Positions 34,858 to 43,811 of a stretch of 64,000 nucleotides of DNA are shown here, piece after piece. Where the stretch lies: positions 1 to 64,000 of the forward strand of contig NZ_MSSV01000005.1 in NCBI RefSeq assembly GCF_002150505.1. Reading direction: 5' to 3'. The notes under the pieces are model-generated. The model was not told the origin of the DNA. It did no database searches and was given only the letters and a program-made list of their open reading frames with translations. The stretch's first letter is position 1, and each line of letters opens with the position of its first letter. The stretch is from Algoriphagus ratkowskyi (GTDB taxonomy: Bacteria; Bacteroidota; Bacteroidia; Cytophagales; Cyclobacteriaceae). A program made the translations under genes and the position numbers.

Positions 34858-35370
34858 CTAGATCAATTTTATTGCTTTCGTAAGCCGTTCATCCCTATTT
34901 CCAGAAATAAGATGAAATGGAAAACCGCTTTCCAAAGCTAATTTCGTGTATAAATCAAGAAAATAGTTCCGCATTTTCAACTCAGGATATTCTCTTAATG
35001 GGTCGGGAGTCCAAGGTAAATCTGTATCTGTCAGCAAGATCAAATCATAGCTTCTCTGGGCAATTTGCTCAATTACCCAAGGATCAGTTTTCCCGAATCT
35101 ATGCTCCGACCAGATGTGGATAACTCGCAAATCTGTATCGCAAAAAAGATAATTCTTAGCTTTTTCAGCGATAGCATCTTCCAAAGCAACTTGCCCTTTT
35201 CCGATCTTTAACATATCCTCATAGCAGTATTCTCTCTCTAGGTCATCAAGATATTCTCTTGCATACTCTGGTACCCACGGCTCCCCATAGTAATTAGCAA
35301 GATCTTGCGCCAATGTGCTTTTCCCGGTAGATTCCGGGCCAAGAATTAGGATTCGTTTTGGTTTAAGCAT
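34858..35370 (-). CDS. NadR-like ATPase/kinase (probable ribosylnicotinamide kinase)
   Basis: The 170-residue product (from ATG 35370) is a P-loop kinase: ILGPESTGKSTLAQDLA at the start, then WVPEYAREYLDD, VALEDAIAEKAKNYLFCDTDL and LLTDTDLPWTPDPLREYPE, matching the kinase half of NadR. That half phosphorylates nicotinamide riboside to NMN. A PnuC-type transporter is encoded just upstream on the same strand, supporting an NAD-salvage pair. The frame extends to ATG 35418, but those extra residues would be translated from a repeat-like stretch (TCTGCGGTTAAAAA), so 35370 is preferred. No NadR adenylyltransferase domain is present. Confidence 0.82.
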   Translation of the reverse strand: MLKPKRILILGPESTGKSTLAQDLANYYGEPWVPEYAREYLDDLEREYCYEDMLKIGKGQVALEDAIAEKAKNYLFCDTDLRVIHIWSEHRFGKTDPWVIEQIAQRSYDLILLTDTDLPWTPDPLREYPELKMRNYFLDLYTKLALESGFPFHLISGNRDERLTKAIKLI

Positions 35371-35444
35371 TATTAGTTTTTTAACCGCAGAGGACTCTGA
35401 GTTTTCGCGGAGGGGCACAAAGCAAAATTTTTCATTTCTATGAA

Positions 35445-35492
35445 TTGGGCTGAAAGCCCAAGATATTCAAGCCCAGCCAGAAGGGCTGGGTT
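35445..35492. repeat. REP-like double hairpin
   Basis: Two adjacent palindromes: TTGGGCTGAAAGCCCAA (35445-35461, perfect 7-base arms) and AGCCCAGCC-agaa-GGGCTGGGTT (35470-35492). Both use the GGGCT/AGCCC core in inverted forms, as in bacterial REP/BIME elements. It sits between pnuC and the NadR-like gene. Confidence 0.7.
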
Positions 35493-35543
35493 AATATTTT
35501 ATTAGATTCCCCTAAAGCTTTGACAGAGCGAAATAGAAGACTT

Positions 35544-36167
35544 TTATATAAATTGAACCTCATTTTTTCTCGCTGATTTGATCCATGCAATTAATCCCAA
35601 AATAGCCAAAACAGTAAAGAATAAGTATTGAAATGATGTCAATACTAATCCTTTGTAGAAATACAGTGGGACGGCTACAAGATCTGTTACAATCCAAAAT
35701 ATCCAGTTTTCCACTTTCTTTTTGGCCATCAGCCACATCCCCACAAATGCTGATGCGGTAGTAAAGGAATCCCAATAAGGCACATCGCTATCTGTATAAT
35801 TGACCAGCACATAAACCAAAATGACATAGGACAAAACTAAAATCCCTATTGAAATCGCCCATCCTCGAGCATTCAGCCAAGTCACAGGCAACTGAGCTTT
35901 TCCCTCCTTTGGATGCGTCCACACATACCAGCCATAGATAGACATGCTGAAATAATACGCGTTGATTCCCATGTCCGCGTACAACTTGTATTGCAAACAA
36001 ATCCACACATAGATCAAGGTTGAAATAATCCCTGTCGGGTAAACCCAAATGTGTTCCCGCATAGAATAAAACACAGACGCAATCCCAAAAAATACTGCAA
36101 ATGCCTCCAGCCAGGTCATATTCTGTAGACCTTCCGCCAAACCATCTAGCAGGTATTGCAATTCCAT
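35544..36167 (-). CDS. pnuC: PnuC family nicotinamide riboside transporter
   Basis: The 207-residue membrane protein has about seven hydrophobic segments and is rich in Trp. Family pieces include FGIASVFYSMREHIWVYPTG, NAYYFSMSIYGWYVW and WIVTDLVAVPLYFYKGLVLTS. PnuC carries nicotinamide riboside by facilitated diffusion, driven by intracellular phosphorylation, and the NadR-like kinase gene about 170 bases downstream would provide that. In Bacteroidota some PnuC relatives (PnuT) carry thiamine; I see no TPP riboswitch upstream, and the kinase neighbour favours nicotinamide riboside. Confidence 0.88.
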   Translation of the reverse strand: MELQYLLDGLAEGLQNMTWLEAFAVFFGIASVFYSMREHIWVYPTGIISTLIYVWICLQYKLYADMGINAYYFSMSIYGWYVWTHPKEGKAQLPVTWLNARGWAISIGILVLSYVILVYVLVNYTDSDVPYWDSFTTASAFVGMWLMAKKKVENWIFWIVTDLVAVPLYFYKGLVLTSFQYLFFTVLAILGLIAWIKSARKNEVQFI

Positions 36168-36311
36168 GATGCGAAGAAAAGAATTTATATTGGAAGATTA
36201 GAAAATTGGAAGTACTTGTCCGACTTGGCGGATTGAAAAATTATTCTTCGAGAAAGTGGTTTTAAATTCATAACCTCCCCAACTTTTTCCTGACTTTGGC
36301 TGTTCCTTTCG

Positions 36312-36319
36312 TAACTTTG
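36312..36319 (+). promoter_or_regulatory. TAACTTTG -7 box of uvrA
   Basis: TAACTTTG matches the Bacteroidota -7 consensus TAnnTTTG and ends six bases before the uvrA ATG at 36326. Transcription would begin at or next to the start codon, giving a leaderless or near-leaderless mRNA. The -33 box is not distinct. Confidence 0.45.
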
Positions 36320-36325
36320 TCCCCT

Positions 36326-39142
36326 ATGACTTTGAGCACTTTGCCTAGTACAACCAACATCGACTCACTCGATCCCAGAGAATTTATTATCATCAAAAAT
36401 GCCCGGGTGAACAACCTGAAAAGCCTTAGTGTGGCGATTCCGCGTAATAAATTTGTGGTTGTCACGGGGCTTTCGGGTTCTGGAAAATCCTCCTTGGCAT
36501 TCGATACACTTTTTGCCGAAGGCCAACGCATGTATGTGGAGAGCTTAAGTTCCTATGCCCGTCAGTTTCTCGGCAGAATGGAAAAACCCGATGTCGAATA
36601 TATCAAAGGTGTAGCTCCTGCTATCGCAATTCAGCAAAAAGTAAACACTAAAAATCCTAGATCCACAGTCGGAACGACCACAGAAATCTATGATTATCTG
36701 AAGCTGCTTTTCTCCAGAGTAGGAAAGACAATCTCTCCGGTGTCGGGAAAAGAAGTAAAGCACCACACCGTCACGGACATAGTTGATTATGTTCAATCAT
36801 TCGAAGAAGGCTCGAAAGTAATGATTTCCTGCCCACTACAAATCGAGCGTGGTAGAAAGATCAATCAGGAGCTAGAATTGCTTTTGCAAAAAGGATATAC
36901 AAGAATTCTGATCGATGATGAGGCATATTTTGTAGAAGATCTACTTCAGGAAAAAAAGATCCCAAAAGGGAAATATGAGATATTGATTGACAGGGTTGCT
37001 GTTCATAAAGAAGATGAGGACAATCAATTTCGAATCGCAGATTCAGTGCAAACAGCTTTTTACGAAGGACATGGAGATTGTAAAATCACGATTCCAGAAC
37101 AAGAGACAAAAAGCTTTTCAGATCGATTCGAATTGGATGGAATGCAGTTCGAAATCCCTTCGGTCAACTTTTTCTCCTTCAATAATCCTTTCGGTGCTTG
37201 CCGAACCTGTGAGGGCTTTGGAAATGTGCTGGGAATAGATACTGATTTGGTAATTCCTGAGAAAGATCTTTCAGTTTACGAAGGTGCGATTGCTCCATGG
37301 CGTGGAGAATCTTCCCGTAGCTGGGTTGAGCCTTTATTGAAAAAAGGAATCGAATTCGACTTCCCTATTCACCGAGCTTACGAGGATCTGAGCGACAAGG
37401 AAAAAGCATTGCTTTGGACTGGAAACAAGTATTTCAAAGGTCTGGATGCATTTTTCGAAGATCTAGAAACCAAAACATATAAGATTCAGTACCGCGTGAT
37501 GCTCTCCCGTTTTAGGGGTCGCACCACTTGTCCGGATTGTAAGGGAACTCGCTTGCGGAAGGATGCTTCATACGTCAAAATAGCAGATAAATCTATTATC
37601 GACATCGTATTGATGCCGATTGATGAGGCATTGCAATTTTTCAATACCCTTGAACTTCCTCCACATCAGGCCAAAATCGCCAACAGATTGCTGAAAGAAG
37701 TGCAGAGTCGCTTGGAATATATGGATCAGGTTGGCTTGGGCTATTTGACTTTAAATCGCTTGACTTCCTCACTTTCCGGAGGGGAATTTCAGCGGATCAA
37801 ATTGGCGACTTCCTTAGGTTCGGCCTTAGTCGGATCGATGTATATCCTGGATGAGCCGAGCATTGGCCTTCACCCAAGAGATACAGATCGATTAGTAGAA
37901 GTTTTGAAAGCACTTCGCGACATGGGTAATACTGTAATCGTGGTGGAGCATGAGGAAAAGGTCATGAAAGCCGCCGATCAGATTATTGACATTGGGCCAG
38001 ATGCGGGTGTTCATGGTGGAGAATTGCTTTTCCAAGGTTCCATTGAAGAATTGATGAGCTCAGCACAGACGCATACTGCAAAGTATTTACGTGGGGAAGA
38101 GCAAATCTTCAAAAAAGATGGTAACCGCCCTTGGAAAGACTCTATTCTCGTGAAAGGCGCAAGAGAAAACAACCTGAAAAACATCTCAGTCAAATTCCCG
38201 CTCAATACGCTGACATGTGTAACTGGGGTTTCAGGTTCTGGAAAATCCACCTTGGTGAAGAAAGTGCTTTATCCAGCTTTGGGTAAAATGCTGGGTACTG
38301 TCATAGACGAAAGTGGAAAGTATGACAAGATCGAAGGCGATTATAAATCTATTTCTCAGGTGGAATTTGTGGATCAAAATCCTATCGGGAAGTCTTCTCG
38401 CTCCAATCCTGTGACCTATGTAAAAGCTTACGATGCGATAAGAATGCTCTTTTCTGAGCAACCAATTTCCAAGCAGAGAGCCTACAAACCAGCATTTTTC
38501 TCTTTCAATGTAGATGGTGGTCGCTGTGAAAACTGTGCCGGAGAAGGAATCACGACGGTGGAGATGCAGTTCATGGCAGATATCCACTTGACTTGCGAAT
38601 CCTGTAAAGGCAAGCGATTTAAGAATGAGATTTTAGATGTCAAATATAAAGACAAAGACATTTCAGATGTCCTGGGTATGACTATCGATGAAGCCTTGGA
38701 ATTCTTCAAGGGAAAAACCCAGATTATCAATAAACTTCAACCACTTCAGGAAGTTGGCTTGGGTTATATCGGTATGGGACAAAGCTCTAATACGCTTTCA
38801 GGCGGTGAAGCTCAGCGTGTGAAGTTGGCATCATTCCTTGGCAAAACAAGTAGCAAAACTAATGATCACATTCTCTTTATCTTCGATGAACCGACGACTG
38901 GCCTTCATTTCCACGATATCAAAAAACTCCTCCACTCCATCAATGCATTGATTGATCAAGGTCACTCGGTAATCATCATCGAGCATAATACTGAGGTTAT
39001 CAAATCTGCAGATTGGGTGATTGATTTGGGACCAGAAGGTGGAAATAAGGGAGGTTATCTGACTTTCGAAGGAACTCCTGAGGATATGATGAAGGAAGAA
39101 GGAAATTATACTGCGAAGTATTTAAGGGAGGCCTTTGTGTAA
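36326..39142 (+). CDS. uvrA: Excinuclease ABC subunit A
   Basis: The 938-residue product (from ATG 36326) is a full-length UvrA, the damage-recognition ATPase of nucleotide excision repair. First ATPase half: Walker [15 protein letters not shown], with signature [12 protein letters not shown] and Walker [13 protein letters not shown]. Second half: [26 protein letters not shown] and [12 protein letters not shown]. Zinc-module Cys pairs are visible in [24 protein letters not shown] and CESCKGKR. The frame can be extended to TTG 36296, but that would place the promoter box inside the gene. It is monocistronic, with a REP-like sequence after it. Confidence 0.96.
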   Translation: MTLSTLPSTTNIDSLDPREFIIIKNARVNNLKSLSVAIPRNKFVVVTGLSGSGKSSLAFDTLFAEGQRMYVESLSSYARQFLGRMEKPDVEYIKGVAPAIAIQQKVNTKNPRSTVGTTTEIYDYLKLLFSRVGKTISPVSGKEVKHHTVTDIVDYVQSFEEGSKVMISCPLQIERGRKINQELELLLQKGYTRILIDDEAYFVEDLLQEKKIPKGKYEILIDRVAVHKEDEDNQFRIADSVQTAFYEGHGDCKITIPEQETKSFSDRFELDGMQFEIPSVNFFSFNNPFGACRTCEGFGNVLGIDTDLVIPEKDLSVYEGAIAPWRGESSRSWVEPLLKKGIEFDFPIHRAYEDLSDKEKALLWTGNKYFKGLDAFFEDLETKTYKIQYRVMLSRFRGRTTCPDCKGTRLRKDASYVKIADKSIIDIVLMPIDEALQFFNTLELPPHQAKIANRLLKEVQSRLEYMDQVGLGYLTLNRLTSSLSGGEFQRIKLATSLGSALVGSMYILDEPSIGLHPRDTDRLVEVLKALRDMGNTVIVVEHEEKVMKAADQIIDIGPDAGVHGGELLFQGSIEELMSSAQTHTAKYLRGEEQIFKKDGNRPWKDSILVKGARENNLKNISVKFPLNTLTCVTGVSGSGKSTLVKKVLYPALGKMLGTVIDESGKYDKIEGDYKSISQVEFVDQNPIGKSSRSNPVTYVKAYDAIRMLFSEQPISKQRAYKPAFFSFNVDGGRCENCAGEGITTVEMQFMADIHLTCESCKGKRFKNEILDVKYKDKDISDVLGMTIDEALEFFKGKTQIINKLQPLQEVGLGYIGMGQSSNTLSGGEAQRVKLASFLGKTSSKTNDHILFIFDEPTTGLHFHDIKKLLHSINALIDQGHSVIIIEHNTEVIKSADWVIDLGPEGGNKGGYLTFEGTPEDMMKEEGNYTAKYLREAFV

Positions 39143-39161
39143 ACCTCCTGCGCGGTTTGTT

Positions 39162-39190
39162 CGTCATTGCGAGCAAAGCGAAGCAATCTC
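39162..39190. repeat. REP-like GTCATTGCGAG element
   Basis: The string cgtcattgcgagcaaagcg followed by aagcaatctc is a known type of intergenic repeat in many bacteria, with TTGC and GCAA ends forming a small palindrome. It lies 20 bases after the uvrA stop. Confidence 0.6.
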
Positions 39191-39352
39191 ATCTAGCAAA
39201 CAAAACTTCACTAGCGCAATTCTCCAATCTTACGTTTTCTTCATTGCAGTCTTCAGATTATTTAAAAAGACAGAATCTAAGGAATTAATCATTCTATTAT
39301 GATCTAAATATAAAGCCTTATTTTAGACTGACCCAAAGAAAAACACTTGACC

Positions 39353-39763
39353 ATGGCTGAAGAAGATATACGCTGGATACAACGCTTTTCTAATTTCAGT
39401 AAAGCGATGTATCATTTGGAAAACGCGCTTCAAATCCCCAATCCTGATATTGTTCAGAAAGCAGGAATTATTCAATTTTTTGAAATGAGCTTTGAATTAG
39501 CCTGGAACATGGTGAAAGATTACCTAGAGGAACAAGGTTTTGTGGACATCAAATCTCCAAGAAGTGCACTGAAGAAGGCTTTCGAAATGAACATCCTAGA
39601 AAATGGACATGATTGGATGGATCTATTGCAGGACAGAAACTTGACTGCACATACCTACGATGAACAGAAAGCAACTGATATGGAGCAATTAATCAGCAAT
39701 AAATATTTCCCTTTATTGAAAGCCTTAAGAGATAGTTTCAACCAAAAACTTCATGAACAGTAA
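39353..39763 (+). CDS. HEPN-domain protein (HI0074/HepT-like toxin)
   Basis: The 136-residue all-alpha product (from ATG 39353; a TTG lies two codons upstream) matches the nucleotidyltransferase substrate-binding HI0074 family: RWIQRFSNFSKAMYHLENAL, FEMSFELAWNMVKDYLEEQG, SPRSALKKAFEMN. The HEPN RNase motif R-x4-H-x-Y is present as RNLTAHTY. In characterised HepT-MntA systems this RNase toxin is silenced when its partner AMPylates the motif Tyr. The partner gene overlaps its end by 11 bases, as usual. Confidence 0.87.
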   Translation: MAEEDIRWIQRFSNFSKAMYHLENALQIPNPDIVQKAGIIQFFEMSFELAWNMVKDYLEEQGFVDIKSPRSALKKAFEMNILENGHDWMDLLQDRNLTAHTYDEQKATDMEQLISNKYFPLLKALRDSFNQKLHEQ

Positions 39764-40076
39764 ATTCGGACTTTTGGCGTCAGATGTAGAAGCAATTTTG
39801 AGTGTGCTGAGTAATCATGCTAAAGTGGAAAGGGCGTACATTTTTGGCAGCCGAGCTAAGGGGAATTATAGAACTGGAAGCGATGTAGATCTTGCTCTAA
39901 AAGGGTCAGAGATAGATTTTGACACAGTAAGTCAAATCAGCTATTTGCTCAACGAAGAAACTAATATGCCCTATAAGTTTGATGTGCTGAACTATCATTC
40001 TATCACTGAACCAAAATTATTGGTGCATATTGATCGGGTTGGAGTCGAGGTATATAGGCGGAGTTACAAGTCTTAG
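39753..40076 (+). CDS. Minimal nucleotidyltransferase (MntA-like antitoxin)
   Basis: The 107-residue product has the polymerase-beta-type motif GSRAKGNYRTGSDVDLAL (GS-x10-DxD) and a third acid in YKFDVLNY. This is the HI0073/MntA family; characterised members AMPylate the HEPN partner toxin. It overlaps the HEPN gene by 11 bases, so both are made together. The pair opens a small accessory block with two unknown genes. Confidence 0.9.
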   Translation: MNSKFGLLASDVEAILSVLSNHAKVERAYIFGSRAKGNYRTGSDVDLALKGSEIDFDTVSQISYLLNEETNMPYKFDVLNYHSITEPKLLVHIDRVGVEVYRRSYKS

Positions 40077-40119
40077 TTGTTAGAAAATTTAAATAAAGGA
40101 AAATCATTAAATTAATACT

Positions 40120-40716
40120 ATGAGCATCCGACTTTTCAAGATTAGCTTCATCATAATGATTGTTTTTATTATCTTAAATATTGGGATATTTCTCTATTAT
40201 TTTCATGATCAAGTAGTTTCAAGAAATATATCTGATTGGGCAAATTTCTCTAGCTACATAAGTGGAACAACTAGTGTTATCATATCTATTATGACATTAT
40301 TAGTTACAATTTGTATAGCTAAGGCACTTAGCAATCTTGACGAAAAAAGGCACATTGCAAATATTGAATATGAAAAGAAAAGATTTACACGAGATTTAAG
40401 GGAGAAGAAATACGCTGAAGTATCTGAAAATCTCAATAGTTTTTGGCTCGCAATTAGGAATAAAAACGGGGGCGCAGATGAATTATATATTATTCGAACT
40501 AGATTTTTCCTTTTTGCAAAGTATAAAGACCATCTTTTTCCTAACCTTAATCGAAATGACCTTAAACCTATCGATGATATCTTAGTAGAGATCTTAGAAA
40601 AGATGGATAAAAACTTGGGTACCGACAATCCAGAGAATTTGGGACTTGTTGAAAAATTTCAAAAAGAAGTCAACTCTTTCCATAAAATAATGCAGGAATA
40701 CATAACCACTCAATAA
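40120..40716 (+). CDS. Hypothetical membrane protein, two TM helices and coiled coil
   Basis: The 198-residue product has transmembrane helices at about 8-29 and 45-70, then a charged, helical region (EKRHIANIEYEKKRFTRDLREKKYAEVSENL) and a cytoplasmic C-terminal domain. No family is recognised. It lies 43 bases after the nucleotidyltransferase and 31 bases before the next gene, in AT-richer DNA than the uvrA region. The layout of two N-terminal helices plus a helical cytoplasmic part is seen in some phage-defence effectors, but this is only a resemblance. Confidence 0.65.
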   Translation: MSIRLFKISFIIMIVFIILNIGIFLYYFHDQVVSRNISDWANFSSYISGTTSVIISIMTLLVTICIAKALSNLDEKRHIANIEYEKKRFTRDLREKKYAEVSENLNSFWLAIRNKNGGADELYIIRTRFFLFAKYKDHLFPNLNRNDLKPIDDILVEILEKMDKNLGTDNPENLGLVEKFQKEVNSFHKIMQEYITTQ

Positions 40717-40747
40717 AATCACTAATTAAGGAAGAACTTACAGCTAT

Positions 40748-41443
40748 ATGAATATAATTAGAAAATTATTTGGCGGTAAATCCAATACTTCAGTAAAAGA
40801 TGAAGTAATGTTAAATATATCTTCAATTTCAAATATCGAATTGCCTTCAAATTATAAAATAGCTGCGGAAACACAAATCCCAGCATTCTGTTCAATAGGT
40901 AATTTGATTTTTGAAAAAAAATATTTTGAAGCCATAAATTTAGGGGAAACACTTTTGAAAGAAACTCCTTACTCTGTTGGAGTTCATGTAAATCTCATGG
41001 ATGCATATTTTAAAGCAAGAAAAGAAAATTCAACTTTCTATGATAAATCAATTGAACATGCCAGACTTGCAATGCTCTATGGGCACAACACAGGATATGC
41101 ACAAAAAAAACTTGCAATAGGCCTTGAGAAACAAAGAAAAATCTATCAAGCCATACAAGTTTGTAATATAATACTAAGTGACGACTATCATTTCTCTAGG
41201 CATGGCTGCGGAAATATAGTTGAATTTGCTAACCGAAAAGAGAGGCTTTTAAAAAAAGTACCAAATTCTCTGGATGATGAAAATTCATTTCTTTTTACAG
41301 AAAGTGAAATTTCTTATATGATTAAACAAATTCAGGAAGATGATGAATTGATAGTACAAGAGGAAATAGAATATAAAAGAAAAATGGAACAGTTGAGAAA
41401 AGATTCAGACGCATTATGGGATAGTTTAATGAAAGGGAAATAA
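40748..41443 (+). CDS. Hypothetical TPR-like cytoplasmic protein
   Basis: The 231-residue product has helical repeats resembling TPR in the middle (KKYFEAINLGETLLKETPYSVGVHVNLMDAYFKARKE, then HARLAMLYGHNTGYAQKKLAIGLEKQRKIYQAIQVCN) and a highly charged C-terminal helix (QEEIEYKRKMEQLRKDSDALWDSL). No signal peptide or enzyme motif. It follows the membrane protein gene at 31 bases and probably shares its transcript. Function unknown. Confidence 0.65.
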   Translation: MNIIRKLFGGKSNTSVKDEVMLNISSISNIELPSNYKIAAETQIPAFCSIGNLIFEKKYFEAINLGETLLKETPYSVGVHVNLMDAYFKARKENSTFYDKSIEHARLAMLYGHNTGYAQKKLAIGLEKQRKIYQAIQVCNIILSDDYHFSRHGCGNIVEFANRKERLLKKVPNSLDDENSFLFTESEISYMIKQIQEDDELIVQEEIEYKRKMEQLRKDSDALWDSLMKGK

Positions 41444-41678
41444 TAACTTATAATACTTAGTTTACACCACCTCAGACGTGAACAATTTAACCCTACCTGC
41501 GAACTAGAAACTTCCTCACTCCCACCGCCTTCACTTTTTTCCGAAAGCGAATATCCTTCCTCAAATCTACAGATAACAATACCTTCATCGGCTCAAGTAT
41601 CTTACATGGAGATCTGAAGGTCTTTAATAAGTTGAAGGGAAAGGGTGTTTTTAATCTCGATAGTAGTTATGAAACTAT

Positions 41679-41723
41679 TTTACCATGAAAATCGAAAATT
41701 TGATTTACGGATTTCATGGTAAA
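41679..41723. repeat. Inverted repeat with 12-bp perfect arms
   Basis: tttaccatgaaa (41679-41690) and tttcatggtaaa (41712-41723) enclose 21 bases. It stands between the convergent TPR-like gene and the rhodanese gene; it could be a terminator for the plus-strand genes or a protein-binding site. The rest of 41444-41678 shows nothing clear. Confidence 0.5.
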
Positions 41724-41733
41724 CTTTTGGTTG

Positions 41734-41762
41734 AAAAAAAAGGGAAGCCCTAAAGCTCCCCT
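41734..41762 (-). terminator. Intrinsic terminator after the rhodanese gene
   Basis: On the minus strand GGGGAGC-tttag-GGCTTCCC forms a stem with one mismatch followed by eight T. It begins seven bases beyond the rhodanese stop. Confidence 0.75.
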
Positions 41763-41768
41763 GTTCTT

Positions 41769-42080
41769 TTATCCAACGCACTGATTGACATTGCTCCAAG
41801 AGCCACCGTTGATGACATCTTGAATACCATTTTGTTCCAAAATACCCTTGGCCTGCCCACTGCGGTTACCACTTTGGCAGAACACTACGATGTTTTTCTT
41901 TCCTTTGAATTTGGACAACTGGGAAGAGATTTTATCCAAAGGGATATTTACTGCTTCTTTAACACTTCCTGAAGAAAATTCTCCTGCGGAACGAACATCC
42001 ACTAGAAATGCTCCTGCCTTTATAGCCTCGGTCACTTTACTATTGTCTTTTGCTCCGAATATTGATGATAAAAAACCCAT
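41769..42080 (-). CDS. Single-domain rhodanese
   Basis: The 103-residue product has VDVRSAGEFSSGSVKEAVNIPLD and the active-site loop FCQSGNRSGQA with catalytic Cys. Rhodaneses carry sulfane sulfur as a Cys persulfide. It lacks a signal peptide and is 11 bases after the MBL-rhodanese gene, so it probably receives or supplies sulfur for that enzyme. A terminator follows. Confidence 0.92.
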   Translation of the reverse strand: MGFLSSIFGAKDNSKVTEAIKAGAFLVDVRSAGEFSSGSVKEAVNIPLDKISSQLSKFKGKKNIVVFCQSGNRSGQAKGILEQNGIQDVINGGSWSNVNQCVG

Positions 42081-42091
42081 GGTATAATTGT

Positions 42092-43486
42092 TTAATTTTT
42101 TACTGTTTCATTTCCTTTTTCTAACCACTCTTTCATTCCACCAGAATAGTTTTTAATATTTTCAAAGCCATTCTTTCTCAAAAGTGAATAAGCAATAGCT
42201 GCTCTATCTCCACTTTGGCAATGAATTACTACTTGCTTGTCCTTACTGATTTTATGAAGATTGTCTGGCAGAGTCCCTACGAACACGTGGTCGGCACCAC
42301 TTACATGACCTGCAGCAAATTCTGTCGTATTTCTCACATCGACTACCTGCACATCCTCTTTTCCAATCAGAGGTTTGAACTCTTCGAGATCAATCACATC
42401 GGCAGTTTGTAGCTGTATATCTACCACACTCACGTCATCAATGAATCCGTAGATATTATCTAAGCCAATTCGCATTAGCTTGCGTGTGAGATCATCCATC
42501 TGAGTTTGATCAGCTACGAGTATGAATTGCTCTTGATAATTAAGCAACCAGCCTGCCCATGTAGAAAAGGAATTATTGCTTTGAATATTGATACTGTTTG
42601 GCAAAAAGCCTTTTGCAAAATCTACCTTATTTCTGGTGTCAATTACTTTCAACCCATCCTTGTATGCAGCTTGAAATTGATCCTTGCTAAGCTTTGGGTG
42701 CTTTGGCACTTCTACCAATAAGGGTCTATCCACCTTATTCAGGTGCTTCATCATCGCAAAATACTTCGGTGGCTCAGGCTGTCCATCCAACAAATAATCC
42801 ACAAATCCTTCCTCGTCCGAAGCATATTGGAACGCCCAGTTCCTGATTTTCTCATAGCCAACCGTAGAGCTAGGAACCGCACCTAAGGCTTTGCCACAGG
42901 CTGATCCAGCTCCATGACCCGGCCAAACCTGAACATACTCTGGAAGTTGAGCAAATTGCTGAACAGACTCATACATCTGTTTTGCACCTTTCTCCTGTGT
43001 TCCTATCAATCCAGCAGCTTTTTCAAGTAAGTCTGGTCTTCCAATATCTCCTACAAACACAAAGTCACCCGTGAAGATCATTACTGGCTTGTCTGTGGCC
43101 GGATGATCTGTCAAAAGAAAACTGATACTCTCCGGAGTGTGACCTGGAGTATGGAGAACTTCCAAACTAAGATTTCCTAAATATATCTTGTCGCCATGAT
43201 GGAGACCTTCGTGATCAAATTCATATTGCCATTCTGCAGGTCCTTCATCTGATAGGTACATGTTGGCACCAGTCACAGCAGCGAGTTCACGAGTACCGCT
43301 CAAGAAATCTGCGTGAATATGCGTCTCAGCAACATGGGTAATCTTCATGTTGTTTTGCTTGGCAATCTCCAAGTAAACATCCATGTCCCTTTGAGCATCA
43401 ATTACAATTGCGACACCTTTTGCCTGACAGCCAATAAAGTAACTAGCTTGGGCCAGGGATTTGTCATATACATGTTGAAAATACAT
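42092..43486 (-). CDS. MBL-fold / double rhodanese fusion (persulfide dioxygenase-like)
   Basis: The 464-residue product has a metallo-beta-lactamase domain (about 1-245: THIHADFLSGTRELA, HTPGHTPESISFLL, FTGDFVFVGDIGRPDL, WPGHGAGSACGKA) of the ETHE1/CstB type, then two rhodanese domains. The first (about 260-350) has no Cys in its loop (LVADQTQMDD) and is probably structural; the second (about 360-460) has HCQSGDRAA with the active Cys. Such fusions oxidise persulfides to sulfite or thiosulfate in sulfide detoxification. It is operonic with the rhodanese downstream. Confidence 0.9.
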   Translation of the reverse strand: MYFQHVYDKSLAQASYFIGCQAKGVAIVIDAQRDMDVYLEIAKQNNMKITHVAETHIHADFLSGTRELAAVTGANMYLSDEGPAEWQYEFDHEGLHHGDKIYLGNLSLEVLHTPGHTPESISFLLTDHPATDKPVMIFTGDFVFVGDIGRPDLLEKAAGLIGTQEKGAKQMYESVQQFAQLPEYVQVWPGHGAGSACGKALGAVPSSTVGYEKIRNWAFQYASDEEGFVDYLLDGQPEPPKYFAMMKHLNKVDRPLLVEVPKHPKLSKDQFQAAYKDGLKVIDTRNKVDFAKGFLPNSINIQSNNSFSTWAGWLLNYQEQFILVADQTQMDDLTRKLMRIGLDNIYGFIDDVSVVDIQLQTADVIDLEEFKPLIGKEDVQVVDVRNTTEFAAGHVSGADHVFVGTLPDNLHKISKDKQVVIHCQSGDRAAIAYSLLRKNGFENIKNYSGGMKEWLEKGNETVKN

Positions 43487-43811
43487 CGCTATAATATTTC
43501 TTATTAAACTTCGATTTAGTACTACAAATTACAGGCTTTTGATTTTGCCCTTCAGCAACTTTTGTCACATTAGCCTTTTATACTCGGTTTTTCTTCGTGA
43601 ATACTTCATTTTTTGTGAAAAGATGCTGAAGACTGCAAACTAATTCAAAGAAATAGGCTTAGAAAAACCTCAATCTGGGACTTTCACCAAGCCTTTTTTT
43701 AATTGGTGATACAGGACATTACAATTCCTTTTAAATTCAGGCTATTAATTCCTTCCTCGGTTTGTGTCTCACAAACAGAAACAAATTCATGCTGTCATTC
43801 CATACTCCCTT

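Noticed and set aside
36168-36325. Possible TPP or other riboswitch near pnuC
   Set aside because: I looked for a thiamine-type leader ahead of pnuC (minus strand) and saw no conserved core; the kinase neighbour already explains the transporter.
43764-43811. Upstream GTG start for the large M14 peptidase
   Set aside because: It would put 16 residues before a clean signal peptide that starts at ATG 43812.
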